The translations under genes and the position numbers were made by a program. Shown piece by piece: positions 18,596-32,626 of a stretch of DNA of 64,000 bases. The DNA is from Tremella fuciformis (lineage: Eukaryota > Basidiomycota > Tremellomycetes > Tremellales > Tremellaceae): contig CP136497.1 of NCBI GenBank assembly GCA_032768795.1, forward strand, positions 1,520,972 to 1,584,971, read 5' to 3'. The notes beneath the pieces were generated by a model that had not been told where the DNA came from, made no database searches, and was given only the letters and a program-made list of their open reading frames with translations. Positions within the stretch are counted from its first letter, which is position 1. Each line of letters begins with the position of its first letter.

Positions 18596-20763
18596 ATGGC
18601 CAGCAAGGAGCTAGAAAGACCTCTCACTCCCCTGGAAGGCAACGGCAGCGAAAAAGGAACCACACCGATGCACTTCGAAGATGGTCGAGAGGAAACAGCC
18701 GTGGCTCAACACCCAGACAGCAACACGGCAGGTGATCTGACCTATCTGGATGACGACGAAGAGCCAGAGTTCCATGCTAGGACTTTCATCGCGCTCGCTG
18801 CCCTGTTTTTGTTGAACCTCGTCCAGGTCTTTGCTCTAACTGGGCCGCCAGCCATTGTAAGCTTGGCTCCTCGGTGCGATCACCTGCAAGAGCTGAGACG
18901 CGCCTAGCTCGAATACATTGGCGACGACCTGAATGGAACCGCCAATCAGACATGGGTGCCCAATGCCCTGTCGCTAGTGCAGGCCGTTTTCGGTCCTCTC
19001 ATTGTGAGTGGAGTGCCCTGTCGATTGGCCGAAGTAACCCCAGTCCTTCGCATCGGACACCTTCCAAGCACGTAAAGTCATCCTCGTCGGCACGTGCACT
19101 GTCTCTTTCGTGGGAGCTGCCATAGCGCCAAACGCCACTACGATATACCGGGTCATTGGGGCACAGATCATGATCGGCGTCGGGTTCGCGGCGGTTCCAC
19201 TTGCCTATGCTATCCCCTCGGAGGTGAGCTGCTTAGCCTACAGGAAGTTCTAGATGCTTATGTGACAGATCCTGCCTCGACGGTGGAGACCAGGTTGGTC
19301 AAGCGTGACCAGGTACCAGCACAAACTGACAGCTTTACAGTCACGCAGTCCGGGATGAATGTCGCCGCTTCTGTCGGAGCTATCATCAGCCCGATGTAGG
19401 TGTTTCTGGTCGATGGAGTCCCCCCTTGCTAAAGATAAAGCATCGGAGGCGCCCTTACCAGACACAACGCACACACCGGTTGGAGGAATTACTTCTGGAT
19501 TCAAATGGCGTTGTGGGGACTCACGATTGCTGGACTCGTGGTTGGCTACCGTCCACCTAAACGCCACACCGAGCTCGACCATCTGGGTATTGCTCAGAAG
19601 ATCGGCCGTCTTGACCTGCCTGGGATGGCGTTGGTGGGTCATTTGGGCCGCAAGCTCCACGGAAAGAGTGCTGATAGCAGCTCACAACCGGATTGACTCT
19701 CCTTCTGACCGGTCTGAGTCTTGGGGGCAATCCATGGGCCTGGCAGAACGTCCGGGTGCTCACCACCCTAATCATCGGCATCGTTATCCTCATAGCCTTC
19801 GGAGTATACGAGTGGAAGGGGACTCGGACCGGCATCCTTCACCATGAACTATTCGCTCACCGCGCCTTCCCGGTGTGCGTGGCATTGATCTTCATCGAAG
19901 CGATCCTCCTATTCACCATCATTGTCTTCTACCCTGCTTTGTGAGTGCTATGGATCACCGTACCAGGTACGGCTACTTACTCATGCAGAACATCGGCGTT
20001 GTTCGAGACGGATCCCCTGTTGGGAGGTCTGCGTACCACGCCTTTCTGGTTCTGCGCCGGAGGTAGCACTGTTGTCTACGGCTACTGGAGCACCAAGACC
20101 CGTAACATTCGTCTCCCTCTTATGGCTGGATTCGCCTTGTTCACCGCGGGAATCAGTGAGTCGTCTCTCTTCCCGCCGCCCCTTCTGGTATCAAGCTAAC
20201 ACAGCACAGTCGGAATGGCCACTGTACAGCCGGACCAGTCCACGCGTGCGGTAGTGTTCGACGGTCTCGCCGGTCTGGGTTTCGGATGCCCGTTGATCCT
20301 CATCATTGCGGGTGTCCAGCTGGCGACCCCTCACCATCTCATCGCCACCGCCACAGCTGTCGTCACCTCCAGTCGCGCTGTTGGCGCGGCCACCTTCACC
20401 GCCATCTACGGCGCAGCATTGGGCAGCCGAACTTCAGTCAAGCTCCCCAGCTACGTCGCAGATGCCGCGATCAAAGGCGGTCTTCCGGCTTCATCCGTCA
20501 AAGCCTTTGTCGCGGCAATCTTGACCAAGGATGTGGCGGCTTTACCCAGCATACCTGGTGTCACCCCGGCAATCATTGCTGGGGGAATCGCCGCCGTTCG
20601 CCAAGCTTTGGCGGATAGCTTCCGTGTAATCTTCATCATCGCGCCTCCGTTTGGCGTCCTTGCTGTCATTCTGTGCTGGTTCATCGGCGACATGTCGAGC
20701 TTGATGACTTACAGAGTGGAAGCTCCTGTCGAGCAGCTGCGCGCAAGGCGGAGAGCGTTGTAG
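18596..20763 (+). CDS. MFS multidrug/TRI12-like efflux transporter
   Basis: Multi-exon gene starting at ATG 18596 (CACGATGGC context). After a hydrophilic N-terminus of about 60 residues (ending DDDEEPEFHART), transmembrane segments follow. Exons carry TWVPNALSLVQAVFGPLI, ARKVILVGTCTVSFVGAAIA, IGVGFAAVPLAYAIPSE, WIQMALWGLTIAGLVVGYRP, GVYEWKGTRTGILHHELF, DPLLGGLRTTPFW and ATATAVVTSSRAVGAATF. This series is characteristic of the fungal TRI12 / siderophore-toxin efflux branch of the major facilitator superfamily, usually 14 TM proteins of about 600 aa in the plasma membrane. Introns begin GTAAGC, GTGAGT and similar and contain the in-frame stops seen between exons. The C-terminus is a charged tail ending at 20763. 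Substrate unknown. Confidence 0.85.
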
Positions 20764-20965
20764 TCTGGAAGGAAGAAGAGAGGGTTGCATGCATATCCTA
20801 CGTTATGCCTGAACCAGCCGTAGTCCCCTTTTCCATTCGGCACTACGTGAAAAATACTGGTCGTTGTGCCTGGCAGCATCTATCGTAGAAGGCGAAGGGC
20901 AAATTGAGGCCTCTCTTTCTCACGGTAGGTTCATGGATGATAAGTCATGCATTGCAATGTTGAGC

Positions 20966-22820
20966 TCAGGCTGAGACATTGGGTCCCACTATGAAAGGCG
21001 CATCCGTCTTGGCTCGGATCTCTTCTAACGATGATCCGGGCATAACCTCCGTGAGCGTCATGAGACCCTTCTCTCTGTCTATGTCGAAAACAGCCTTGAG
21101 ACAGATTCAGTATCATGTCCAGACTCTTTTCGTAGGACACGTACGAGATCCGTGATGACCTGACTGACGCAGCCGGCGCCAGTGAGGGGCAGACTACACT
21201 GGGCGACGATTTTCGACTTGCCGTGCTTGTCGCAGTGATCGGTCACTACCATGATCTTCGTCTGATCCGGTGACGACACGAGATCCATCGCTCCTCCCAT
21301 GCCTATGGGGATCAGCAGTTACTAGGGGTCTTTAGACACTCTGCTGACCCTTGACGAGCTTGCCCGGAATGATCCAGTTGGCCAAATCGCCGCTCGAGCT
21401 GACTTCCATCGCCTATGGGCATCAGCGGCTGCAACATTCCGGGAGTAGTACAGACCCCCAGGACCGACACGTCGATGTGTCCGCCTCTGATCATGCCGAA
21501 CGACTCGACAGAGTCAAATGTCGAAGCCCCGGGCAATAGTGTCACTGTCCGATCAATTTCAAGAGCAGGATAATTTCGCCCAATCACTCACCTGTCTCTT
21601 TCCCGGCATTGATGATGTCCGCATCGACTTCGTCTTTCGTTGGTAAAGGTCCTGTGCCCAGTATCCCATTCTCGCTTTGCAGCCATATATGACGGCCGGG
21701 CGGCAAGAAAGACGGGATGAGAGTCGGCATCCCTATTCCCAAGTTGACGTGGAAGCCGTCTTGCAGCTCCATGGCCGCTCTCTTGACTATGCGTTCCCTC
21801 TTAGCCTTGCTGCTGCCGCTGCCAAGAGCAGCATCGTCGGCTGCACCATCATCCGCCCGCAAGGTCAGGAACTCGATTTGGGGCTCGGTGGTGCTTTGGA
21901 CGATGCGGTCGACGTAGATCCCGGGAAGATGAATCTGATTCGGGTCTAGAGCTCCGACTGGTACGATCTCTTCTGCCTGTACGATCAGCTATGCAAACGC
22001 ACGAAATGATCTCCAGCTCTACCTCAATGATCGTGACCTTGGCGGCCCGAGCCATTGCGCTAGAGAAGTTGTTTGCGGTGTATCGAAAGACAGCATTGCC
22101 CGCTTCGTCCACCTTCCAAGCTCGGATCAAGGCGATGTCCCCTTTGATAGCTTCTTCCAACAGGTATTCCTTGCCGCCGAAGGTACGGACCTCTCTCGGA
22201 GAAGGGAATTCGGCAGGCTGGCGGGTTAGCCCCGTGCTAAGAGGTAATCGCCGAGCTTGCCTTTCCTGACTCGTCATGTCGAATGGGCACCGTCGCGAGC
22301 TGAACGGGTGTACCATAGCCAGTCGGCGTGTAGAAACCGGGTATGCCAGCTCCGCCTGCTCGAATCCTCTCGGCCAAAGTGCCTTGCGGCGTAAGCTCGA
22401 TATCGATCTTGCCTGTAAAGTACAGTTGCTCCAGTAGCTTGTGCCTTCGGGTCAGCCACCTGCCATGTGGACCCAGGAGGAGGAGCCTCACGTTCCTATA
22501 TAGCTCATGATGACCTTTGATATCTTGCCAGAGGGGAGAAGAGTTGTCAAACCGCCTTCACGATTACCGGCGCCGGCATTGTTACTGACTGCAGTCAAAT
22601 TTCGAACGTCGTCTCGTTTAGCCAAGGCATTGATGAGGGTGTTTGGAACACCACACAGACCAAATCCTCCCGCAAGGATCGTGTCGCCAGACTTTATCAC
22701 CTGGACGGCCTCGGTGACCGACGGATACACTTTCGAAAGCCACCGTTTCCCGAATGCTCGCTGTATAGTTGGCAGCCTGACGACGCGGGCAGAGCGGCAC
22801 ACGGTGTCTTTGGTGATCAT
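20966..22820 (-). CDS. Succinyl-CoA:3-ketoacid CoA transferase (SCOT)
   Basis: Start ATG 22820; the first 30 residues are basic and Ser/Arg-rich, compatible with a mitochondrial presequence. The alpha half follows: [35 protein letters not shown], then [16 protein letters not shown] and [11 protein letters not shown]. The beta half has [19 protein letters not shown] and the catalytic-Glu motif [11 protein letters not shown]. The end ([51 protein letters not shown]) closes at 20966. At least six short introns (46-56 nt) explain the frame breaks. SCOT moves CoA from succinyl-CoA to acetoacetate or related 3-oxoacids. It is full length, and both halves are fused as in eukaryotic mitochondrial enzymes. 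A role as 3-oxoadipate CoA transferase cannot be excluded. Confidence 0.9.
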
Positions 22821-23114
22821 GGCTTTTGGTCAAGCACTGTGTGGACTCTCGAGCGATCCTCGTGTAAGGCAATGTGATGAATGCATGACTTTCAGGTTGC
22901 CTCCAAGCTAGCCAACCGAAATTCACCTCAAGACGCGCCCCGCAATCTCGGTCATCGCACGGGTCCCACACTGGGGCGAATGTGGGTCTTGTGGGTCCAC
23001 CGGCCGACGCATCGGCTCTCCCGGGATAGCTTCTGGCCGCCTCCGTTACGAAGCATCCGTACGTGACGTGGCCATTCATAATAGTGCTGCATCAAAGCTC
23101 TTTAAACTACCGGA

Positions 23115-23873
23115 CTATCCGGTCAACTCATTTATGCCGACCCAGGAGAAAACCTCTTTGTTTACGTGGTCGAGACTTTCGGGTCTGTCATCGCCTGGGA
23201 GGTCGTGGTTGACGATGGCGCCTCTCGCCTGCATCGTCCACGCAAGCATGCGATAGCTCGGTCTGAGCGTCTCGAGCTGCGCTATCAGCCATACAAGACC
23301 CGAATCGTGGGAGCTGACTGACCGAGTTTGGGTCAATCGTAAGCTCCACTCCTGGTAAGGCCGGCTTGATGTCGTCCTTGAGGTATACGCAATCCAAGGA
23401 GCGTACCTTCCATTTCCCATTCTCTACCGTTGTAGTGTACAGCATACGAGCATGGCTCTGCACATCCACGAGGACTGCGTGTTTGGCGTCATCTTGGATG
23501 GTCGAACGGCTCGTGATGACCGCGCCCAGTATCACCGCACCTCTGGTCTCGTCTGCGTTGACCCAGACAGCAGGCGGCTGAAGGTCGTGTAGCACTTGGT
23601 TACCGGGCAAGGCGGACAAGCGTTTGGACCCTTCCACGAACCCTTTGGCATCGCCCTGCAGGTCAGGAAACAGGTCACACCACACCATGGCGCCTCACCT
23701 GATACCAGCTGATCCGTATTTGTGCGTGTGCGCTGTACGACTGTTATCAGGTCAGACCTCAGCAAAGCGATGAGCGAGTGAAAGCGTACAGCTTGCAACA
23801 GGTCCCATAGCTTCATGTCCCGGGCAAGACGTTCCTTCAGCACCAGTTGTATGTTCTCAATGACCGCTCCCAT
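23115..23873 (-). CDS. SnoaL/NTF2-like domain protein
   Basis: Start chosen at ATG 23873, since the frame upstream begins only with TTG. Exons read ERLARDMKLWDLLQ, an intron, GSKRLSALPGNQVLHDLQ, then VQSHARMLYTTTVENGKWKVRSLDCVYLKDDIKPALPG. After another intron comes PSYRMLAWTMQARGAIVNHD with LPGDDRPE, ending at 23115. This is the NTF2-like cone fold (SnoaL-like family), typically small (about 230 aa) cytosolic proteins acting on hydrophobic substrates or as isomerase-like enzymes. It is divergent from the epimerase-type gene at 24261, with which it shares a 390 bp promoter; the two may be co-regulated. Substrate unknown. Confidence 0.7.
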
Positions 23874-24260
23874 TGCTGGGTGAAAGGGTAACGAGAGGCT
23901 CCGCAATGCTCTTCAGATTGACTGGCCCCTTATAAATGCTAGACGACCATCTTTAAGAGGTGGCAGCGCACGCTGCAACACGCCCCACAGCCTCGGGGAT
24001 CTTGGTCCCACCTGATGAGACCCATTGCACAAGCACTTTTTCGCGAATCTACGGTAGACTCTCGGGCGAGCGCGAACTCCAACAGTCCCTCTGACTAAGC
24101 CACCTCCTTCACGTGATATCACAGTGCACGACGTCATTTCGGACCGATCTCCCTTCGTCTTTGGGTCACAGCAACAGCATTGCCTCTCACCATTCACGCA
24201 GCATATCCTCCAGATCCTAGTCGAGAGGGCGGAAATATCGAGGACCGAATATCTCCCAGC
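23874..24260. promoter_or_regulatory. Divergent promoter region of the SnoaL-like and epimerase genes
   Basis: 387 bp. A CTTATAAAT/ATTTATAAG element lies at about 23930-23938, some 60 bp upstream of the SnoaL-like ATG. No further gene seen. Confidence 0.4.
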
Positions 24261-25241
24261 ATGAAGCGTATCGTAGTCATCGGAGGCAGCGGCCATGTGG
24301 GCTCATACCTTATCCCTCGACTGGTCGAACGCGGCTACCATGTCATCAATGTGAGCCGAGGTCTGGCGTCGGCATATCGTCCACATAAGGCATGGGACCA
24401 TGTGGAACAGCACACTATTGATCGCAAAACGTCAGAATCGGATGGCAAGTTCGGCTCGCTCATCTTGGATCTCAAACCGGATATTGTCGTGGACATGATA
24501 GCATTCGAGCCCTATAGCGTTACGCATCTAGTCGAGGCTTTGAAAGGCAAAATCGAACACTACTTGTTCTGCAGCACCATATGGGTCTATGGGCACCTCA
24601 CGGCTGTGCCATCCACCGAAAGCGACCCGACACTCCCCATCGATGACTACGGAAGGAAGAAGAAGGAAATCGAGGCGTACCTCATGGGAATGGCAAGGCG
24701 AGAGGGGTTTCCAGCCACGAGTTTTCGCCCTGGGCACATCGTCGGTGAGGGCTGGGCTCCCGTCAATCCTCAAGGGAACCTCAACTTGGAGGTCTTCGAG
24801 AAGATTGCGAGGGGCGAGCAGCTGGCATTACCCAATATCGGCCTGGAGATGCTGCATCATGTTCACGCCGACGATGTCGCGTTGTGGGTCATGTGCGCCC
24901 TCGACAACCGAGCAGCTACCATTGGGGAGTGCTTCAACACCGTATCCTCGCAGTCATTGACAATGCGAGGCTACGCGGAAGCCATGTACCGTTACTTTGG
25001 CAAGGAACCTCGGTTGTCGTACGCACCGCTGGAGGAGTGGAAGCGAGGCTTGGCGGAGAACGACGCGCAGACGACGACAAGTCATGTCACTCACAGTCCG
25101 TGTGCCTCCATCGAGAAGAGCAGGAAGAGATTAGGGTACAGCCCACGTTACACCAGTCTGGAGGGCGTGCAGGAGTCGGTCAGGGCGCTGGTCGCTATGG
25201 GAAAACTGTCAATCCCCGATTATCAGGCCAAGACAATGTGA
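24261..25241 (+). CDS. NAD(P)-dependent epimerase/dehydratase-type SDR
   Basis: 326 aa, single exon. Start at ATG 24261 places the Rossmann motif GGSGHVGSY at residues 7-15, where extended SDRs have it. Other marks are VVDMIAF (end of beta-4), the Ser-containing FCSTIWVYG strand, and the catalytic YGRKKKE (YXXXK). A downstream substrate-binding part has SFRPGHIVGEGW and HVHADDVALWV. The family interconverts or dehydrates nucleotide sugars or reduces hydroxy compounds; the residues do not decide which. The C-terminal SRKRLGYSPRYTSLEG matches the usual 'LGY.P..S.EEG' end of epimerases. It is head-to-head with the SnoaL-like gene. Confidence 0.85.
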   Translation: MKRIVVIGGSGHVGSYLIPRLVERGYHVINVSRGLASAYRPHKAWDHVEQHTIDRKTSESDGKFGSLILDLKPDIVVDMIAFEPYSVTHLVEALKGKIEHYLFCSTIWVYGHLTAVPSTESDPTLPIDDYGRKKKEIEAYLMGMARREGFPATSFRPGHIVGEGWAPVNPQGNLNLEVFEKIARGEQLALPNIGLEMLHHVHADDVALWVMCALDNRAATIGECFNTVSSQSLTMRGYAEAMYRYFGKEPRLSYAPLEEWKRGLAENDAQTTTSHVTHSPCASIEKSRKRLGYSPRYTSLEGVQESVRALVAMGKLSIPDYQAKTM

Positions 25242-25553
25242 ACAGCCGGCGTATGCGATCTGAGCGCTTACTCTTGCTCAACATTATTGTCCCTCTTTAG
25301 ACCAGGTTAAAAGCATCCTTGTACCGCCATATTTCTCACAGGCACAAGGACGAAGCGTCGACATGCAGCGATCAATTTGTTGCGCCAAGGAGGGATCCAT
25401 TCGCGCCCGACGAGGCCTGTGACGTTTCGGTGTCATGCACATACCGTCAGGACGTAACGATCGATCGAGACCTCCGCGCACCCCCCAATTCTCATTTATA
25501 CACTCCCAGCCGCCTTCACCTTCGTATTAGGCCGCTCAACCGAATTGATATCA
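25242..25553. other. Intergenic promoter region of the SMP-30-like gene
   Basis: 312 bp between two plus-strand genes. ATTTATAC at about 25495 may serve as a TATA-like element for the gene at 25554. No gene seen. Confidence 0.35.
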
Positions 25554-27001
25554 ATGATGATACCAGCCCCTCTTACGATAATTGCTCTGGCAGGACTCGC
25601 TGCGATAGCGACTGCGAACAACTTGCCTGCCACAAATCTTTTCAAGGCCCTTCCAAAGGGCTATAACCCCAGCGAATGGGTACATATCGATACAAGGGCC
25701 TTTGCATACAACCCCGGCTCCTTCAACCGGAGTGGTAAGCCGCTTCTTGACAAATTCCTTCACTATGAGCTGCTCACCGCCAGTCTGGTCGGCTGTGTGG
25801 GACGGCACTGCGTCGGACCCTACTTTTGCAATAGCGTGAGTCTTACTAGCTGCACGCCCCGAGGATGTTCGCTAACAAGCAGCTTCCGGAAGATGGCAAG
25901 CAGCAAATTCATCGCCTATGACGAGCGCTTCTTCGATCTGGCCGGACCAAATGCCAGCATCAAGCAGATCGCTGTGTTGCCGCAAATGATCCACGAAGCC
26001 CCCAGCTGGATTCCCGAGACGAATCAGCTCTTATTCACCGAATGGGGACCAATCAATGGCACCACCTTTGCCCAGCATCCTTGGCAGTGGCTGATGGACC
26101 TCGACGAGGGCAAAAACTACACTAAATACAACGTCACCTTTGACCCACCGGCCCAGAATCTCCATGGCTCAATGTACTTTGACGGCAAGATTTACGGTTG
26201 TACCGACGGTGGAAATGGCACCTATGCGAGTATCATCGAGATCGATCCGATCAAGCGCACGACCAAGTATCTGATGAACAATTGGTATGGACATCCAATG
26301 GCCGGGTTCAACGAGATATTTGTCGATCTCAATGGGAACTTCTGGTGCGCACAACTGTGGTAGGAGTCCGTCCGGGCGTGCTGACTCTGGCAGGGTGTCG
26401 GACGCGCAGTCTGCATATGTGAGTGTTGAGCTCAAATATCGCAGACCCTGCCAGTGTTGGATTTGTGACAACGCAGACCGCGGGGATCACCCCATACGCG
26501 CCCGGGAATCCTCTCGGGACCTTTTTCGTTAACAGAACTAGTCTAGTGGTCAACCCGGTCGGCAATACCGAGCAGAAAGGCAATGGCATCGGTTCTTCTC
26601 CGGACGGCAAACACTTCTACGCTCTTGACACTGGTGCTTTTGAGGCTGGGGGCGTGCTCGACCCCCTCGGTCCGCGCACAATGACCAAATACGATATTGT
26701 GGAAGGAAACGCGCTTACCAACCCCCGGATTCTCGCCACGCCCATTTCGTACAGCTGGGACGGTATTCGAGCCTCTCGAAAGGGCTGGATTGTCGGCGCA
26801 GCTTCGGAAGGCGTGGATATTGTTGACCCCGTCTCTGGCGTCACCATTGGTACCTTTCACGTTGGGACCAATATCACTGCTGTCAATATCGCCTTCAGGC
26901 CTGGCGGATACATCTACGTCGTCGGCAAGGGTGGCGCATGGGAGATCAGAGTCCAAGAGGAGATGGCCTGGGAGGATAGCAGGTATACTGGACAATGGTA
27001 G
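25554..27001 (+). CDS. Secreted SMP-30/gluconolactonase-like beta-propeller
   Basis: Start at the ATGATG at 25554 (the upstream in-frame codon is TTG). Residues 1-21 form a clear signal peptide (MMIPAPLTIIALAGLAAIATA). The mature part has several N-glycosylation sequons (NRS, NAS, NGT, NYT, NVT). Strands follow the SMP-30/Gluconolactonase pattern: HEAPSWIPETNQLLFTEWG, NLHGSMYFDGKIYGCTDGG, GFNEIFVDLNGNFW, and after an intron GNGIGSSPDGKHFYALDTG and SWDGIRASRKGWIVGAASEG. Introns lie near 25833-25882 and 26360-26430. Known members are calcium-dependent lactonases. Here an extracellular lactone hydrolase is likely, substrate unknown. Ends at 27001 after a charged tail. Confidence 0.8.
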
Positions 27002-27491
27002 ATAGGAGCGCCCTGTTCATATCGCATGGGGGTTTGTTTGGAACGATGAGAGTGTATACATTTGGTAGTCCCGCAAATGCCAGGCCTCGCATGTAACTAT
27101 GCTTATTCAGTTCCATACAGTAACCAGGGCAGCCGCCTGTCCCGGCACAGGAGGACTCAGCCGGCCGCGTCAGGTCAGTAGAACCCCGCGAGGCGCACTC
27201 CATGACAGCTACTTCTTCTCATACATATCACACGACCCTGGGAGCGATCCGGTATCAGACGTGTACGAACCCCTTACCTCTAGCCGAGAAAGTTTAAGTG
27301 CTCGCTTGTTGGCGTAACAGTCAGCGTGCTCGCGTCAAAGGTATCGGGAAGAATCAGTCGAGGTAGACTGACGTTGTCCTGGACGCAGGCATCAGAACAT
27401 CGCTTGAGCAACCGGGAGACTGTCGCTGAACGCACGTGTGCAAGGTTGTACAAGTATCATCCGTCAAGAGGCTAGACCGTACAGTACCGCG
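27002..27491. other. Convergent intergenic region
   Basis: 490 bp between the 3' ends of the SMP-30-like gene and the MFS gene. No gene or RNA recognised. Confidence 0.4.
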
Positions 27492-29456
27492 TCAAATCAT
27501 GTATCGGAACGATTTGGCGTTCTCTCTGTCCGTGAGGTCAGAGAAGGCATCTGCGTGTGACGCCTGCTGGATATTGGCAGTATCGTACGCCTTCTGCCTC
27601 TCTCGGTTTCGCCTGACCAGTAAGACCCGCAGAACGACACACATGATACAGAAGAAGACTGCCTGTGAGCTCTGCTCAAAGCATACTTGTCCCGCGGGGT
27701 GCCCACTCACCATACAGCGCAATATGCGCGGCGAAGGCATTGTGGTAGCGTGGAGCATCGGATGCAACAAACACCTGGGGTCCGATGATCGCGCCCACAG
27801 CATAGAAGACAAACATGAGTGTTAACACCGTGGTCTTTTTCGATTGACCGGCGACGTTGCGGGTCACGATGGACCAGAGCAGATTTCCATTGGCAATGAC
27901 AAAGTTGGCCAGGTAGAAGGCGATCAGCAGGCCGGGGGCATTCTTGGTCGTCACGGCGACGCTGTCGAGGACGATCGTGCCGATCATTGCAATCACTGTG
28001 GGTAAGAGGTCCGTGAGATATGAACTCAGATCGACCTGCTCACGCATGAAGATGATGAGGACGATAATGGTCTGATTGGTTATCCGGGCTAGCCAGGCTG
28101 AACCAACAAAGACCAAGATGGACCACCCTCCCTGAGCGCAGTTGAGCAGCTGAGTCTGGTATGGTGTAAAACCGAGTCCTCGAACGATAATGTTGGCAAA
28201 AGTAGAGAGACCGTTGACGATGATGAAACTGGATATTTGTAGAAGAAGGTATACCCAGACCACCGGATCCTTGACGGCTGGTTCGTCAGGCCACGAGCTG
28301 CAATTGGGAAGAATGGCGGTCGCACCTTCCCAAAACTGAGGCCATTTGAATTGTCTCTGTTGGACACCTTGCTCGTTGACACGCAGTCGCTCGATGATCA
28401 ATGTCTTGTCGCGATCTGACCAGAACTTTGACTCGTCAGTCCGATAAGCGTGCAAGGCTAAGGCGCGTGGCTGACCTTGGCCGTCATCGGGGAGTCGGGC
28501 AGGAAGAGAAGGATGGCTATCCCCCAGAGAAACGTTGTCCCGCCAACGCACAGAAAGAGGGCTTGCCACGAGAAAAGTGGGCCTTCTTTGACGTGTAAAA
28601 AGCCGAAGGATAAGAGTCCGGCGACGATGAGCCTGTATGATCAGTACGATTCGGCCCTGAGGCAACGCACGCTTACTGTACGCCTTGTTGACAGTACCAG
28701 TACGATATGATTGTCGGATGTTCCGTCCGACGGTAGTACATCACGGTCAAGGTCATCAGGGCGGGCTGTACACCGCTGCGACACCTCAGACATGGAGGTG
28801 TATCCGAGGAGGATTGGGCGTACCTTTCGAACAGACCGAGGAAAAAGCGCACAGCCATGAGGGAGCTGAACGTCGTGCATGCCGCGTGAAGGCAGACGAT
28901 CCCACCCTGAGCTTTTGAGCACACAGGAGCGAATTTGACAAGACTGACACACCCAGCACGTCACCAGAGTACCCAGCAGCTTCGCCACCCGGACGCGCTG
29001 AATCAACTGATTGACCGGAAACTACCCGTCAGCACTGGCGCTCAACGCCGATGAGACCTTACCTCGCCAATCAGGATCCCAATGTACAAGATGGTCCCCA
29101 ATAAAGAGTAATCTTGACCCTTGAGGTTGGCATCCGTCTGAATACCCATCACCGACGACGACGCCAGAGTTCCCTTGTCCCCTGTCGGTCAGTTATTCTG
29201 TAGACCCGGGCGACCAAACGAACCACTGACATGTCTGCATGAAATACGTGACAATAAGGAAAGGTAAGATCCGCTTGTCCACCATACGCTTGACCCTCCT
29301 GTTGGTCTCCTCGTCGATGACCACGGTGGGGTCGAGATACTTGGCGGTCTCTGCATCTGCGGTCGTGAGAGCAGGTGGCAACGTGGAATCTGCATTCTCG
29401 ACATGACTCGCATTACGCTTCTCTGAGACTGGGGACTGAGTCTTGAAGAACGGCAT
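27492..29456 (-). CDS. MFS permease, anion:cation symporter (Dal5/allantoate-like) family
   Basis: Start ATG 29456. N-terminal cytosolic region (VDEETNRRVKRMVDKRILPF), then TM1 PFLIVTYFMQTCQWF. Later exons give LMAVRFFLGLFE, LTVMYYRRTEHPTIISYWYC, the central loop FWSDRDKTLIIERLRVNEQG, and C-terminal helices: VYLLLQISSFIIVNGLSTFAN, GFTPYQTQLLNCAQGGWS, GLLIAFYLANFVIANGNLLW and VFYAVGAIIGPQVF. The 'FF.RRE....Y' region and the 'S.NVAGQ.KK...' pattern are typical of fungal ACS-family transporters (allantoate, nicotinate, pantothenate and other organic anions). About 500 aa expected with several 45-55 nt introns. Plasma-membrane uptake likely; substrate not decided by sequence. Confidence 0.85.
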
Positions 29457-29972
29457 GGTGCGTCGATGATTGTCAAGTTAAGGGGCAAGAGATGGATCCC
29501 GATGCCAGCCAAGCACAATGTATACAGTCGATGACGAGGATTTCATCGCTGTAGTACGCAAGTCTCTCCTCGGCCCGGTTTGCCGACCTCCATCGTCGCC
29601 GAAGGAGCCGAGAGATGAACCGCTCCCCGTACATGAGACGCTTGATCAGCCGGAGCGCGACAGGTTGTTAAGCTGCCTCATCTGAGTACTGGTATGAGAG
29701 GCATGCAACAAACTGTGTACGACATTCGGAAAAGCAGTGAAATTCCGGCACTCCGGGGCTTAGACCCGCTGACGGGCAAACTGGGAGGTATCGAATGGGA
29801 AGTAGTGAAAGCGTGGATTGTGATGGTGGGCTCGACATGAAGGTGAGCCACTGAGAATCTCTATGGGAACAACGTGTGGGAGGCAAGCATAATGCCCGAG
29901 GGTCAAGAAATGATTAGAGGGTTCGAGCGTTTACATCCATGCAATCCTCCATGCACGTTCGGCACTAAAGGT
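29457..29972. other. Intergenic region upstream of the ACS permease
   Basis: 516 bp containing the 5' region of the permease at 29456 and the 3' region of the alpha-glucosidase. No gene recognised. Confidence 0.4.

Positions 29973-32626
<2,654 letters not shown>

Noticed and set aside
22618..23079. 153-residue minus-strand frame beyond the SCOT start
   Set aside because: It overlaps the first SCOT exon in another frame and has no recognisable feature.
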